The notes under the pieces were generated by a model that worked only from the letters and a program-made list of their open reading frames with translations, was not told where the DNA came from and did no database searches. From the NCBI RefSeq assembly GCF_011947195.1, contig NZ_JAATVY010000008.1, forward strand, positions 177,996 to 241,995: a stretch of DNA of 64,000 nt. Reading direction: 5' to 3'. Below are positions 18,549 through 26,678 of this stretch, piece by piece (position 1 is the first letter of the stretch; every line of letters starts with the position of its first letter). Source of the DNA: Planosporangium thailandense (GTDB taxonomy: Bacteria; Actinomycetota; Actinomycetes; Mycobacteriales; Micromonosporaceae). A program made the position numbers and the translations under genes.

Positions 18549-20194
18549 GCCTCAACAATGCCTGTGGATGCTTCACTGGAACTGTGACCCGGCTGAGAGG
18601 TTTCTGGGAGTGACGCGTCGGCGTCACGGTCATCGACCTCCCGCAGGAGTGGCAACCGTACCCGGAACGTGGCGCCCTCGCCCAGCAGGCTGTCGACCTC
18701 GACGCTGCCGTCGTGCGCGGCCACGAGGGCGGCAACGATCGCCAGACCCAGCCCGGCGCCACTGTGCCGGCCGCCCTGCACGCGGCGGTCGCCGGTCGAC
18801 GCCTGTCGGGTACGGGCCTTGTCGACCCGGTAGAAGCGTTGAAATACCCGGTCGGCCTGTTCCGGGGCGATACCTGGGCCGCTGTCGACGACCTCCAGCA
18901 CCGCGGCCGAGCCGTCCACGGACAGCCGCACCGTGACCGGGCTGCCGGGCGGGGTGTGGGTGAGCGCGTTGGTCACGAGGTTGCCCAGCACCTGCCGCAG
19001 CCGCGGCTCGTCGCCGAGGACCAGGATCGGCCGTCCGTCGGGCGGCGCGTCGAGCCCTATCGAGCGGTCCGGCGCCACGGCGCGGGCGGCCTCGACGGCG
19101 TCGCTCGCCAGTACCCGCAGCTCGACCGGCGCGAGCACGAGCGGCCGCTCCTGGTCCAGGCGGGCCAGCAGCAGCAGGTCTTCGACCAGCAGCCCCATCC
19201 GGGACGCCTCGTCCTCGATGCGGCGCAGCACGTCGTGGGTCTGGTCCGGCCCGACCGCACCCTGCCGGTACAGCTCGGCGAAGCCGCGGATCGTCGTCAG
19301 CGGCGTCCGCAGCTCGTGGGAGGCGTCCGCGATGAACTGCCGCATCCGCTCCTCGGAGCGGCGCGCCCGGGCCTCCGAGAGCTGGGCCGCCGCGGCGGCG
19401 TCGCGGGCGGCGAACTCGGCGGCGCGCGCGGCCCGCTCGGAGGCGGCCCGCGCGGTGAACGCCCCTTCGATCTGCGCGAGCATCGCGTTGAGCGCCCGGG
19501 ACAGCCGCCCGACCTCGGTTGCCGGGTGTGACTCCGGTACGCGCCGGCCGAGCTGGCCGGCCGCGATCGCGCCGGCGGTCTGCTCGATCTCGACCAGCGG
19601 CCGCAGGCTGGCCCGGACGAGCGCGACCCCCGCGGCGGCGAGCACCACGAGCACCACGCTGCCGACCACCACGTCGATCACGATGAGCCGGGCGAGCGCC
19701 TCGTCGACGTCGGTCATCAGCTGGCCGACGATGAGCACCTGCCCGTTCGGCCGCAGCGAGACCAGGATCCGCCAGCGCTTCCCGGAGGCGGCGGTGGCCG
19801 TGTACGCCTTGCCGGTACGGCGCTGGATCTCGGCCGCGGTCATCCGCAGGTCCGGGATGTCCTCCCCCTTGAGCGAGGAGTCGTACTTGACGCCCTTCGG
19901 CTCGACGCCCGGGACGGCGGCGAGGACGAAGTAGTTGGTGGGCAGGATCGGCTCGCGCTGCGTGAACAACAGCTGGCCGACGTCGATGTGCTGCGAGGCG
20001 TCCCTGAGCTGGCTGTCGATGCGGTCGACGAGGTACTTGCGCAGCGCCAGCGCGCTCATCGCACCGGTGATCACGAGCGCGGCCGTCACCAGGACGAGCA
20101 CGGCGGTGACGAGCTTGACCCGCAGCGGTGTACGGGCGAGCAGGCCCCACCGGTGCCCGCGATCGGCGGTGACGGGTTCGCCGACGGGCGCCAT
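18545..20194 (-). CDS. mprB: Envelope-stress sensor histidine kinase (MprB-like)
   Basis: Membrane histidine kinase of 549 residues. Membrane segments at about 27-50 and 165-190 flank an extracytoplasmic sensor of about 115 residues, followed by HAMP (about 190-245), a helical Ala/Arg/Glu-rich linker, HisKA with His293 in ADASHELRTPLTT, and an ATPase domain with NLVTNALTHTPP, DSGPGIAPEQ and GAGLGLAIVAAL. Its start overlaps the regulator stop (ATGA at 20194) and its stop overlaps the protease start. The gene order argues for an MprB/TrcS-like role sensing envelope stress; the exact orthology is inferred. Confidence 0.88.
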   Translation of the reverse strand: MAPVGEPVTADRGHRWGLLARTPLRVKLVTAVLVLVTAALVITGAMSALALRKYLVDRIDSQLRDASQHIDVGQLLFTQREPILPTNYFVLAAVPGVEPKGVKYDSSLKGEDIPDLRMTAAEIQRRTGKAYTATAASGKRWRILVSLRPNGQVLIVGQLMTDVDEALARLIVIDVVVGSVVLVVLAAAGVALVRASLRPLVEIEQTAGAIAAGQLGRRVPESHPATEVGRLSRALNAMLAQIEGAFTARAASERAARAAEFAARDAAAAAQLSEARARRSEERMRQFIADASHELRTPLTTIRGFAELYRQGAVGPDQTHDVLRRIEDEASRMGLLVEDLLLLARLDQERPLVLAPVELRVLASDAVEAARAVAPDRSIGLDAPPDGRPILVLGDEPRLRQVLGNLVTNALTHTPPGSPVTVRLSVDGSAAVLEVVDSGPGIAPEQADRVFQRFYRVDKARTRQASTGDRRVQGGRHSGAGLGLAIVAALVAAHDGSVEVDSLLGEGATFRVRLPLLREVDDRDADASLPETSQPGHSSSEASTGIVEA

Positions 20195-20940
20195 CAGGTG
20201 GGCAGGCGCAGCACGTACCCGACGCCGCGCAGGGTGTGGATCAGCCGGGGCTCGACGACGTCGACCTTGCGCCGCAGGTACGAGATGTACGACTCGACGA
20301 TGCTGTCATCGCCGCGGAAGTCGTAGTTCCACACGTGGTCGAGGATCTGCGCCTTGGACAGCACGCGGTTGGCGTTGAGCATGAGGTACCGCAGGAGCTT
20401 GAACTCCGTCGGCGACAGCGAAACGGTGGCGCCGGCCCGCCGCACCTCGTGGGTCTCCTCGTCCAGTTCGAGGTCGGCGAAGACCATCTTGCTGGAGTCC
20501 CGGTCGCCGGCGGTGCGTCGCAGCACCGCCCGGATCCGGGCGGTCAACTCCTCGAGGCTGAACGGCTTGGTCACGTAGTCGTCGCCGCCGAGCGTCAGGC
20601 CGCGGATCTTGTCCTCGGTCGCGTCCCGCGCGGTCAGGAAGACCACCGGGGTACGGCTGCCGCCGGCCCGCAGCTTGCGCACCACGTCGAAGCCGTCGAG
20701 GTCGGGCAGCATCACGTCGAGAACGATCAGGTCGGGTCGCTGCTCGCCGGCCGCGGTGACGGCCTCCTCGCCGCTGCTGGCGCTGGCGACGGCGAAACCG
20801 GCGAAGCGCAGGCTGGCCGAGAGCAGCTCAAGGATGTTTGGATCATCCTCGACCACGAGCAGTCTCGCCTCAGCCTGCGCTCCGCCCGACAGCGATGCAC
20901 CCCCGGATTGTGCAGCGCCGCCGCGTACCCCCATGGGCAT
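20194..20940 (-). CDS. mprA: OmpR-family response regulator (MprA-like)
   Basis: Two-component regulator of 248 residues, first gene of the regulator-kinase-protease operon. The receiver domain (about 24-140) has the acidic pair VVEDD, the phospho-acceptor Asp75 in VLDVMLPD, a Thr in FLTARDA and the Lys in VTKPFS. The winged-helix domain (about 155-245) shows LSPTEFKLLRYLM, a recognition region around ILDHVWNYDF and YISYLRRKVD. ATG 20940 lies after GAGGGGACC; a second in-frame ATG is at 20934. A tandem 11-bp direct repeat 35-56 bp upstream may be its own binding site. Confidence 0.9.
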   Translation of the reverse strand: MPMGVRGGAAQSGGASLSGGAQAEARLLVVEDDPNILELLSASLRFAGFAVASASSGEEAVTAAGEQRPDLIVLDVMLPDLDGFDVVRKLRAGGSRTPVVFLTARDATEDKIRGLTLGGDDYVTKPFSLEELTARIRAVLRRTAGDRDSSKMVFADLELDEETHEVRRAGATVSLSPTEFKLLRYLMLNANRVLSKAQILDHVWNYDFRGDDSIVESYISYLRRKVDVVEPRLIHTLRGVGYVLRLPT

Positions 20941-20974
20941 AATCGTGGGTCCCCTCACTGAGGCAGGGCTGAAC

Positions 20975-20996
20975 TTTGCCTGGGAGTTTCCTGAGA
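20975..20996 (-). promoter_or_regulatory. Candidate response-regulator box upstream of mprA-like gene
   Basis: On the minus strand TCTCAGGAAAC is followed directly by TCCCAGGCAAA, two 11-bp direct repeats matching at 8 positions and one helical turn apart, as expected for an OmpR-family dimer. MprA boxes are also direct repeats with a CTCAG-like core. No footprint is implied. Confidence 0.4.
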
Positions 20997-21031
20997 AGCC
21001 CCCTGCGCAATTGTGCCAGCCCGGCCGCAGG

Positions 21032-21898
21032 TCAGGCGGCTCGCAGATCTTGGACGGTTGGCGGTGCCATGGGCCCGCCACGTGTCCAAGATCCACGGAT
21101 GGGGCCGTGAACGACCGACTGCGCGACGCGCGCCAGGGCGCGCCGCGAGGCACCAGGGATCGGGTGCAGCGCCGGGTGCGCCTGCACCACGACGTGCAGC
21201 CCGCGCACGGCCACGACCCGGCGCAGCGACGCGAGCAGCGTGTCCTCGCCCAGAAACGCCGCGACGGTGGTGTCCGAGCCGGCGGCCAGCGTGAACCGGA
21301 GCGCGACGGGGACCACCGGCGCACCGGCGTCGACGGCCGCCTGGAACACGGCCGGGCGGAAGTGGCCGCCGGTACGGCCGCACCAGGTCGTACCCTCCGG
21401 GAACACCGCGACCACGTCGCCGGCCCGCAGCGCGTCGGCCACGGCCGCGACGGTCCCGGGCAGGGCACGCGGGCGCCGCCGGTCGACGAACACGGTGCCC
21501 GTCGCCGCGGCCAGCGGTCCGATCACCGGCCACGACCGGACCTCGCGCTTGGCGAGCAGCCGGGCCGGCGTGTGCGCGAGCAGCACCAGTACGTCCAGCC
21601 ACGAGACGTGGTTGGCGACGATGAGCGCACCTCGTCGGGGGACCCGGCCACGGAGGGTGTGCCGCACGCCGAGCGCGGCGAGCACCGCGCCGGCGAGGAG
21701 CCGGAGCACGTTGCCGCGCGCCGTCCGGGAGAGCGGGAGGACCAGCGGCACGGTGACGACGGCGCACGCGATCACGGCAGTGGCGGCTACCAGGCGGGCG
21801 GCCACCCGGACCGCGCCCGCCCGCGGAACCGAGCCCGGCTCCGGCAGGCACTGCGCGTCACAGGACGAGCGGGGCTGCCACAGGGAGTCCCAGTTCAT
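21032..21898 (-). CDS. 1-acyl-glycerol-3-phosphate acyltransferase family (PlsC/OlsA-like)
   Basis: Membrane-associated acyltransferase of 288 residues. A hydrophobic anchor lies at about 35-60 and the catalytic HX4D box is NHVSWLD near residue 97. Further blocks are VFVDRR, FPEGTTW (acceptor-phosphate binding) and VVPVALRF. The start codon directly follows the stop of the upstream acyltransferase (TAG then ATG), so the two are co-translated. That neighbour resembles OlsB, so this enzyme may be the OlsA-like O-acyltransferase making ornithine lipid; general phosphatidate synthesis is the alternative. Its last ~20 codons overlap a compound hairpin. Confidence 0.82.
   Translation of the reverse strand: MNWDSLWQPRSSCDAQCLPEPGSVPRAGAVRVAARLVAATAVIACAVVTVPLVLPLSRTARGNVLRLLAGAVLAALGVRHTLRGRVPRRGALIVANHVSWLDVLVLLAHTPARLLAKREVRSWPVIGPLAAATGTVFVDRRRPRALPGTVAAVADALRAGDVVAVFPEGTTWCGRTGGHFRPAVFQAAVDAGAPVVPVALRFTLAAGSDTTVAAFLGEDTLLASLRRVVAVRGLHVVVQAHPALHPIPGASRRALARVAQSVVHGPIRGSWTRGGPMAPPTVQDLRAA
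21047..21092. terminator. Compound hairpin inside the plsC-like 3' end
   Basis: Outer stem ATCTTGGAC (21047-21055) with GTCCAAGAT (21084-21092), inner stem TGGCGG (21059-21064) with CCGCCA (21075-21080). The outer arms are the same as those of the hairpin after kgd at 30412-30459. It lies within the coding region, just before the stop codon at 21032-21034. Confidence 0.5.
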
Positions 21899-22624
21899 CT
21901 ACGCACCCAGGAAGTGCCGCAGGTACCGGGGATCTACCCGGTCCAGGGACAGCAGGACGAGCAGGTCCGCGACCTGGAAGTCCGGGTCGTAGGCGGGCGG
22001 GCCGCACACCCACGCGCCCAGCCGCAGGTACCCCTTGAGCAGCGGCGGCACGGTGACCCGTCCGTCGGGGCAACGGCCGAGTGGCCAGGGGCGGCGGGGC
22101 GCGACCCGCAGCGCCGGCGGGGCGAGATGGCGGGCGCTCACCTGGTGCCACACCGCGGTGGCGTCGGCGACCGGCACCGAGGCGCAGCCGGCCAGCCAGC
22201 GCCGGCCGGACAGGTACATGTACCGGGCGATCCCGGCCCACATCAGGTTGATGACGGCGCCGGTCCGGTGGTCAGGGTGCACGCACGAGCGGCCGGTCTC
22301 CACCACCACGTCCCGCAGCGGCGCGAGCGGGCTGAGATGGAACTCGCCGTCGGCGTACAGCCGGTCGGTGCGGCCCGGCGGGAGCATGCGGTAGGTGCCC
22401 ACCACGTCGCCGGAGCCGTCCTCGGTGATGATCAGATGGTCGCAGTGGACGTCGAACTCGTCGACGTCGAGACCGGGCGTCGTCGAGCGCAGTGTGGCGC
22501 CGAGCTCCTCCGCGAACACCCGGTGGCGCAGCCGTTGCGCCGCCTTCACCTGGTCCCCCTCGGTCGCCAGCTGCACGCTGTAGCGTGCCGTCGCTGCCGC
22601 CCCGGTGACCGCGAGAATCGTCAT
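21899..22624 (-). CDS. GNAT acyltransferase, OlsB/hemolysin-like (Acetyltransf_5)
   Basis: N-acyltransferase of about 241 residues resembling OlsB, which transfers a 3-hydroxyacyl chain from acyl carrier protein to ornithine. Typical features are the N-terminal YSVQLATEGDQVKAAQRLRH, RVFAEELG, DVDEFDVHCDHLII, VGTYRMLPP, and VVETGRSCVHPDHRTG. The C-terminal part has GYLRLGAWVCGPPAYD. ATG 22624 is used because family similarity starts there; no strong ribosome site is visible, and an upstream in-frame ATG at 22705 is the alternative. It directly precedes the plsC-like gene. The olsBA reading is an inference from the pair. Confidence 0.75.
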   Translation of the reverse strand: MTILAVTGAAATARYSVQLATEGDQVKAAQRLRHRVFAEELGATLRSTTPGLDVDEFDVHCDHLIITEDGSGDVVGTYRMLPPGRTDRLYADGEFHLSPLAPLRDVVVETGRSCVHPDHRTGAVINLMWAGIARYMYLSGRRWLAGCASVPVADATAVWHQVSARHLAPPALRVAPRRPWPLGRCPDGRVTVPPLLKGYLRLGAWVCGPPAYDPDFQVADLLVLLSLDRVDPRYLRHFLGA

Positions 22625-22729
22625 GAACGAAGGGAAGACCCCCTGGCCTGCGCGCTCGTGTCGGGCACACGTGGCGGAGTTGGCGGTTGCGTGAAGAGTC
22701 CGCATCGGGGTTCGTGAGATCGTGGCAGG

Positions 22730-23149
22730 GTGGCTGGATACTCGGGTACGCCGTTGGCGCGCAAGCTGGGCGTGTCAGCCGGTCAGGCGCTGCTGCTGGA
22801 CGGGGCGCCGGCGGGGCTGACCATCGAAGGGCTGCCCGAGGGCGTGCGGGTGGACACCGACGCCGGGCCCGGCCCGTACGACGTCGTCGTGTGCTTCTGC
22901 CCCGACGCCGCCCGGCTGCGGCGGCGCTGGCCGGTCCTGCACCCGCTGACCACCCCTGCCGGCTCGCTGTGGATCGCCTGGCCGAAGCGCGCGTCGGGGC
23001 TCGCCACCGATCTCGACGAGAACGCCGTGCGCGCGTACGCGCTGGCGCACGGACGCGTCGACGTGAAGGTGTGCGCGATCGACGGCGTATGGTCCGGGCT
23101 CAAGCACGTGATCCGGAAGGCGGACCGAATCCGGAAGGCGGACCAATGA
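22730..23149 (+). CDS. DUF3052 family protein
   Basis: Small cytosolic protein of 139 residues of the DUF3052 family, common in actinomycetes and without assigned function. Typical features are TPLARKLGV near the start, the core DVVVCFCPDAARLRRRW, GSLWIAWPKRASGLATDL and VCAIDGVWSGLKHV. GTG 22730 is the start; the gap to the divergent olsB-like gene is about 105 bp. Its C-terminus is IRKADR-IRKADQ, encoded by an 18-bp tandem duplication, and its stop codon overlaps the next start as ATGA. Confidence 0.8.
   Translation: MAGYSGTPLARKLGVSAGQALLLDGAPAGLTIEGLPEGVRVDTDAGPGPYDVVVCFCPDAARLRRRWPVLHPLTTPAGSLWIAWPKRASGLATDLDENAVRAYALAHGRVDVKVCAIDGVWSGLKHVIRKADRIRKADQ
23111..23146 (+). repeat. 18-bp tandem duplication at the end of the DUF3052 gene
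   Basis: Two adjacent 18-bp units beginning ATCCGGAAGGCGGACC (23111-23128, 23129-23146), differing only at the last two bases. The second unit abuts the stop codon. It is in frame and adds six residues. Confidence 0.95.
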
Positions 23150-23838
23150 TCATCCCGGCCACGTTCAACGGGCCACCGGACTCGGCCAACGGTGGCTACA
23201 CCTGCGGCGCGTTGGCCCGGTACGTCGCCTCGCCGGCGGGCGCGGTCGTCACGCTGCGCCGGCCCCCGCCGCTGGCGACCCCGCTGGACGTGAAGGCGGA
23301 CGGCGCCACGATCGACCTGTACGACGGCGACGTGCTGGTCGCCTCGGCGTCCCCGGTGGCGGAGCCGATCACCGAGACGGTCCCCGCGGTGTCGTGGGCG
23401 GAGGCGATGGCCGTCGCGGATACCTACCTGGGGCATTCCGGTCACCCGTTCCCCACCTGCTTCGTCTGCGGTCCGCAGCGCCCACCCGGCGACGGGCTGC
23501 GCCTGTTCCCGGGCCTCCTGCCCGACGGGCGTACCGCCGCGCCGTGGGTGGTGCCCGACGACATCGAGCCGACGCTGATGTGGGCGGCGCTGGACTGCCC
23601 GGGCGGCTGGGCGGTCCCCGAGATGGGTGTGGCGCAGTCGTCCGGCGTGCACCGGCCGTACGTGCTCGGCCGGCTCGCGGCCCGGGTCGACGCGTTGCCC
23701 GCCGCCGGTGACGGCTGTGTGGTGATGGGCGCGTTCGAAGGCCAGGAGGGGCGCAAGGCGCAGGTGATCTCGACGGTGTACGGGCCGGACGGGGCCGTCC
23801 TCGCCGTCGCCCGGGCCACCTGGATCGCGATCGCCTAG
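23146..23838 (+). CDS. Thioesterase-like (hotdog-fold) protein
   Basis: Protein of 230 residues that reads like a double-hotdog acyl-thioesterase family member. The N-terminus NGGYTCGALARYV resembles the helix of acyl-CoA thioesterases. The centre has a conserved CFVCGPQRPPGDGLRLFPG block with two Cys, and later come ALDCPGGWAV and GRKAQVISTVYG. The substrate is unknown. It starts within the DUF3052 stop codon (ATGA), so the two are one operon. It converges on the LLM oxidoreductase gene with a 4-bp overlap. Confidence 0.65.
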   Translation: MIIPATFNGPPDSANGGYTCGALARYVASPAGAVVTLRRPPPLATPLDVKADGATIDLYDGDVLVASASPVAEPITETVPAVSWAEAMAVADTYLGHSGHPFPTCFVCGPQRPPGDGLRLFPGLLPDGRTAAPWVVPDDIEPTLMWAALDCPGGWAVPEMGVAQSSGVHRPYVLGRLAARVDALPAAGDGCVVMGAFEGQEGRKAQVISTVYGPDGAVLAVARATWIAIA

Positions 23839-24662
23839 CCTCGGGGCGGGCCGGCCTGGATCCGGTCGCGGGCGGCCGGCACTCCCCCGCGCCACCAGCC
23901 CATGGCCTCGATCCACCAGGTCAGCCCGGCGTCGACGTACGGCCCGACGGTGGCGGCCGCGGTCGCTGGTTCGCTCCAGCCCTCCAGCGCCACGTCGAAC
24001 CCGTCGAGCGAGCCGCGCTCTGCGGCGACGAACCGCACCGCCTCGGCGAAGTCCGGCACGGGTACGGGCACCGTCCGGCCGGCGCCGGCGAACGTCGCGA
24101 CGACCCCGTCCCAGCGCGCCGCACGCCGGAACCCCGGCCGGTTGGGCCACCGGCCGGCGCACCAGACCGGAACGCGGGGCCGCTGCACCGGGGTGGGCAG
24201 CATCCGCACGGTCTGCCCGCCGGCCGCCGGCACCGGCTCACCCGACCAGTACGCGGCGAGCCGGCCGAGTGACTCGTCCAGCCGTCGTCCCCGTACCCGG
24301 AGGTCGGGGTCCTCGCCGAAGGCGGCGTACTCGGCGTCCATCGACCCGATCCCCGCCCCGAAGACCAGCCGGCCGCCGGAGAGCACGTCGAGGGTGGCGG
24401 TCTCCCGCGCCACCACGTGCGCGCGGCGCCGGGGCAGCGCGGTCATCAGGACGCCGAGCCGGATACGCGACGTGCGGGCCGCGATCGCCGACGCCACGAC
24501 AACCGGGTTGGCGACGCCCCACTCCGGATCGTGGTAGAGCACGTGGTCCCAGATGAAGACGCCGTTCCAGCCGTGCTCCTCGGCCGTGACGGCCAGCTCG
24601 ACGAGCGCGTGCGGGTCAGCGAATTGACCCACATTCGGCAGGCCCACCGCGTATCGTGTCAT
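23835..24662 (-). CDS. LLM-class flavin-dependent oxidoreductase
   Basis: Luciferase-like monooxygenase family, 275 residues. It opens YAVGLPNVGQFADPHALVELA, then AEEHGWNGVFIWDHV, RIRLGVLMTALPRRR, the flavin-site region VARETATLDVLSGGRLVFGAGIG and VPVWCAGRWPNRPG. Such enzymes use FMN or coenzyme F420; members close to this in actinomycetes are often F420-dependent, but the cofactor cannot be fixed here. It is divergent from the ABC transporter gene at 24780 and overlaps the preceding gene's stop on the opposite strand. Confidence 0.85.
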   Translation of the reverse strand: MTRYAVGLPNVGQFADPHALVELAVTAEEHGWNGVFIWDHVLYHDPEWGVANPVVVASAIAARTSRIRLGVLMTALPRRRAHVVARETATLDVLSGGRLVFGAGIGSMDAEYAAFGEDPDLRVRGRRLDESLGRLAAYWSGEPVPAAGGQTVRMLPTPVQRPRVPVWCAGRWPNRPGFRRAARWDGVVATFAGAGRTVPVPVPDFAEAVRFVAAERGSLDGFDVALEGWSEPATAAATVGPYVDAGLTWWIEAMGWWRGGVPAARDRIQAGPPRG

Positions 24663-24779
24663 GGTCGCAACCTAGTGGACCTCCCCGATTGATCGACGCC
24701 GCTACCGTTGCGACCCTGGCCTGCGGTGAGCGCCGCAGCGGCGGCCCGCGGCGCAGGCCGCGTTCACGGAGGGAAATCA

Positions 24780-25691
24780 ATGTCCGATGGACGGATCGTT
24801 GTCTCCGGCCTGACGAAGCAGTACAAGAACGTCAGAGCCGTGGACGACCTGTCGTTCACCGTCGAGCCCGGCCGGGTCACCGGCTTCCTGGGCCCCAACG
24901 GCGCGGGTAAGACGACGACGCTGCGCATGGTGCTCAACCTGGTCACACCGACCGCCGGCACCGCGACGATCGGTGGGCAGCGGTACGCCGACCTGCCCGA
25001 CCCGCTGCGTACGGTCGGGGCGATCCTCGAGGCGTCCGCGGCGCACAAGGGCCGCACGGGCCGCAACCACCTGCGCGTGATCTGCGCGGCGGCCGGCCTG
25101 CCCGACCAGCGCGCCGACGAGGTACTCGAACTGGTGGGCCTCACCCCGGCCGCCAAGCGCAAGTTCAAGGGGTTCTCGCTGGGCATGCGCCAGCGCCTCG
25201 GCATCGCCGCGGCGATGCTGGGCGACCCGAAGGTGCTGATCCTCGATGAGCCCGCCAACGGCCTCGACCCCGAGGGCATCCGGTGGATGCGTGGCTTCCT
25301 GCGCAACCTGGCGAGCGAGGGCCGGACGGTGCTGGTCTCCAGCCACCTGCTGTCAGAGATGGAACTGCTCGCCGACGACGTGGTGATCATCGCGGCCGGC
25401 CGGCTGGTGCGCCAGGGCCCGGTCGCCGAGGTCGTCGGGTCGATGTCGACCAACGCGCGGGTGCGGGTCCGCACGCCGCAGGCAGAGCTCCTGACCAAGG
25501 AGCTCACGCAGGCCGGCGCGACCGTGGCCACGGGCACCGACGGGGCGCTCCTGGTGACCGGGGTGGAGGCACCCGCGATCGGCGCGGCCGCGCTGCGCGT
25601 CAGCGCCGAACTGCACGAGCTGGTCACGGAGCGACCCGACCTCGAGCACGTGTTCCTCGAACTGACCCAGGGGAAGGCCACCATCCGATGA
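24780..25691 (+). CDS. ABC transporter ATP-binding protein
   Basis: ATPase subunit of 303 residues with Walker [12 protein letters not shown], a signature of the form FSLGMRQRLG instead of LSGGQ, Walker B VLILDEP and a switch region VSSHLLSEME. This signature variant is usual in bacitracin-resistance (BcrA-like) and related ABC-2 exporters. ATG 24780 has GGAGGGAAATCA directly upstream. It is coupled to the permease gene by an ATGA overlap at 25688. Confidence 0.92.
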   Translation: MSDGRIVVSGLTKQYKNVRAVDDLSFTVEPGRVTGFLGPNGAGKTTTLRMVLNLVTPTAGTATIGGQRYADLPDPLRTVGAILEASAAHKGRTGRNHLRVICAAAGLPDQRADEVLELVGLTPAAKRKFKGFSLGMRQRLGIAAAMLGDPKVLILDEPANGLDPEGIRWMRGFLRNLASEGRTVLVSSHLLSEMELLADDVVIIAAGRLVRQGPVAEVVGSMSTNARVRVRTPQAELLTKELTQAGATVATGTDGALLVTGVEAPAIGAAALRVSAELHELVTERPDLEHVFLELTQGKATIR

Positions 25692-26542
25692 TCCGGCTCA
25701 TCCGTAGCGAGATCCTCAAGATCCGCACGACGAACACCTGGTGGATCTTCGCGCTGGCGTCCGTGCTCACCACCGGGCTCACCCTCGCCGTCAACTGCGC
25801 GCAGGCCCACTACTACCTGAACGAGAAGCTCAACCTGCCGTCGGACCTGCCCGCCGACCAGGCCGAACAGGCGCGCCAGCAGTTCGCCGCGCAGCACCAG
25901 GTGGTGACACAGTCCGTCAACGTGTTCACCTCGGGTCAGTTCTTCGGCTGCCTGTTCGTGGCGCTGCTGGGCATCCTGCTGATCACCAATGAGTACTACC
26001 ACCAGACCGCGACCGCGACATTCCTGGCCACGCCCCACCGCAGCCGGATCGTCACCGCGAAGCTGATCACCGGCATCGCGTACGCCGCGGTGTTCTGGCT
26101 GCTGACCACCGTCATCGACCTGGTGACCGGGGTGATCTTCTTCCGGGTGGAGGGGTTCGCCAACCACCTCGGGGACTGGGACGTGAGCCGGGCCGTCCTG
26201 CTCAACCTGATGGCCTTTGCGATCTGGGCGGTCTTCGGCGTCGGGTTCGGTGCGCTCATCCGCAGTCAGATCGGCGCGACGATCACGGTCACCGTGCTCT
26301 ACGTCGTCGGCATGCTGGCCGCCCAGATCGTGTTCGCGGTCCTGCACCAGTTCATCAAGAAGGACTGGGTACTGACGCTCCAGGTGGTCGTGCCGTCGAC
26401 CGCATCACAGATCATGCTGTCACCGGTCAAGCTGTTCCCGCAGAGCCCGCCACAGTGGGTGGGCGCGATCGTCCTGATCGGGTACGGCATACTCGCCGGG
26501 CTTATCGGCACATTGATCCTGCGCAAGCGGGATGTGTCGTAA
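25688..26542 (+). CDS. ABC-2 type permease subunit
   Basis: Integral membrane protein of 284 residues with about six membrane segments (near 18-38, 90-110, 135-160, 178-205, 212-235 and 258-278). The N-terminus MIRLIRSEILKIRTT is typical of permeases partnered with BcrA-like ATPases. A periplasmic-side segment of about 45 residues follows the first helix. It forms an exporter with the upstream ATPase; substrate unknown. Confidence 0.88.
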   Translation: MIRLIRSEILKIRTTNTWWIFALASVLTTGLTLAVNCAQAHYYLNEKLNLPSDLPADQAEQARQQFAAQHQVVTQSVNVFTSGQFFGCLFVALLGILLITNEYYHQTATATFLATPHRSRIVTAKLITGIAYAAVFWLLTTVIDLVTGVIFFRVEGFANHLGDWDVSRAVLLNLMAFAIWAVFGVGFGALIRSQIGATITVTVLYVVGMLAAQIVFAVLHQFIKKDWVLTLQVVVPSTASQIMLSPVKLFPQSPPQWVGAIVLIGYGILAGLIGTLILRKRDVS

Positions 26543-26572
26543 AGGCGGGTTCCCTGCCCGTCGCTGTGAGTC

Positions 26573-26611
26573 GCGACACGGGTGGACGTCGATGCCGTCG
26601 ACCCGTGTCGC
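26573..26611 (+). terminator. Hairpin terminator after the ABC permease gene
   Basis: A 16-bp inverted repeat, GCGACACGGGTGGACG (26573-26588) with its complement at 26596-26611, one mismatch and a 7-nt loop. It starts 30 bp past the stop codon. Confidence 0.75.
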
Positions 26612-26678
26612 GCAGCGTAGCCTTGAACCCGTCTGCTGACTTCGGCAATGCGCGCACGTGGAAGAGGCGATTACGGAC

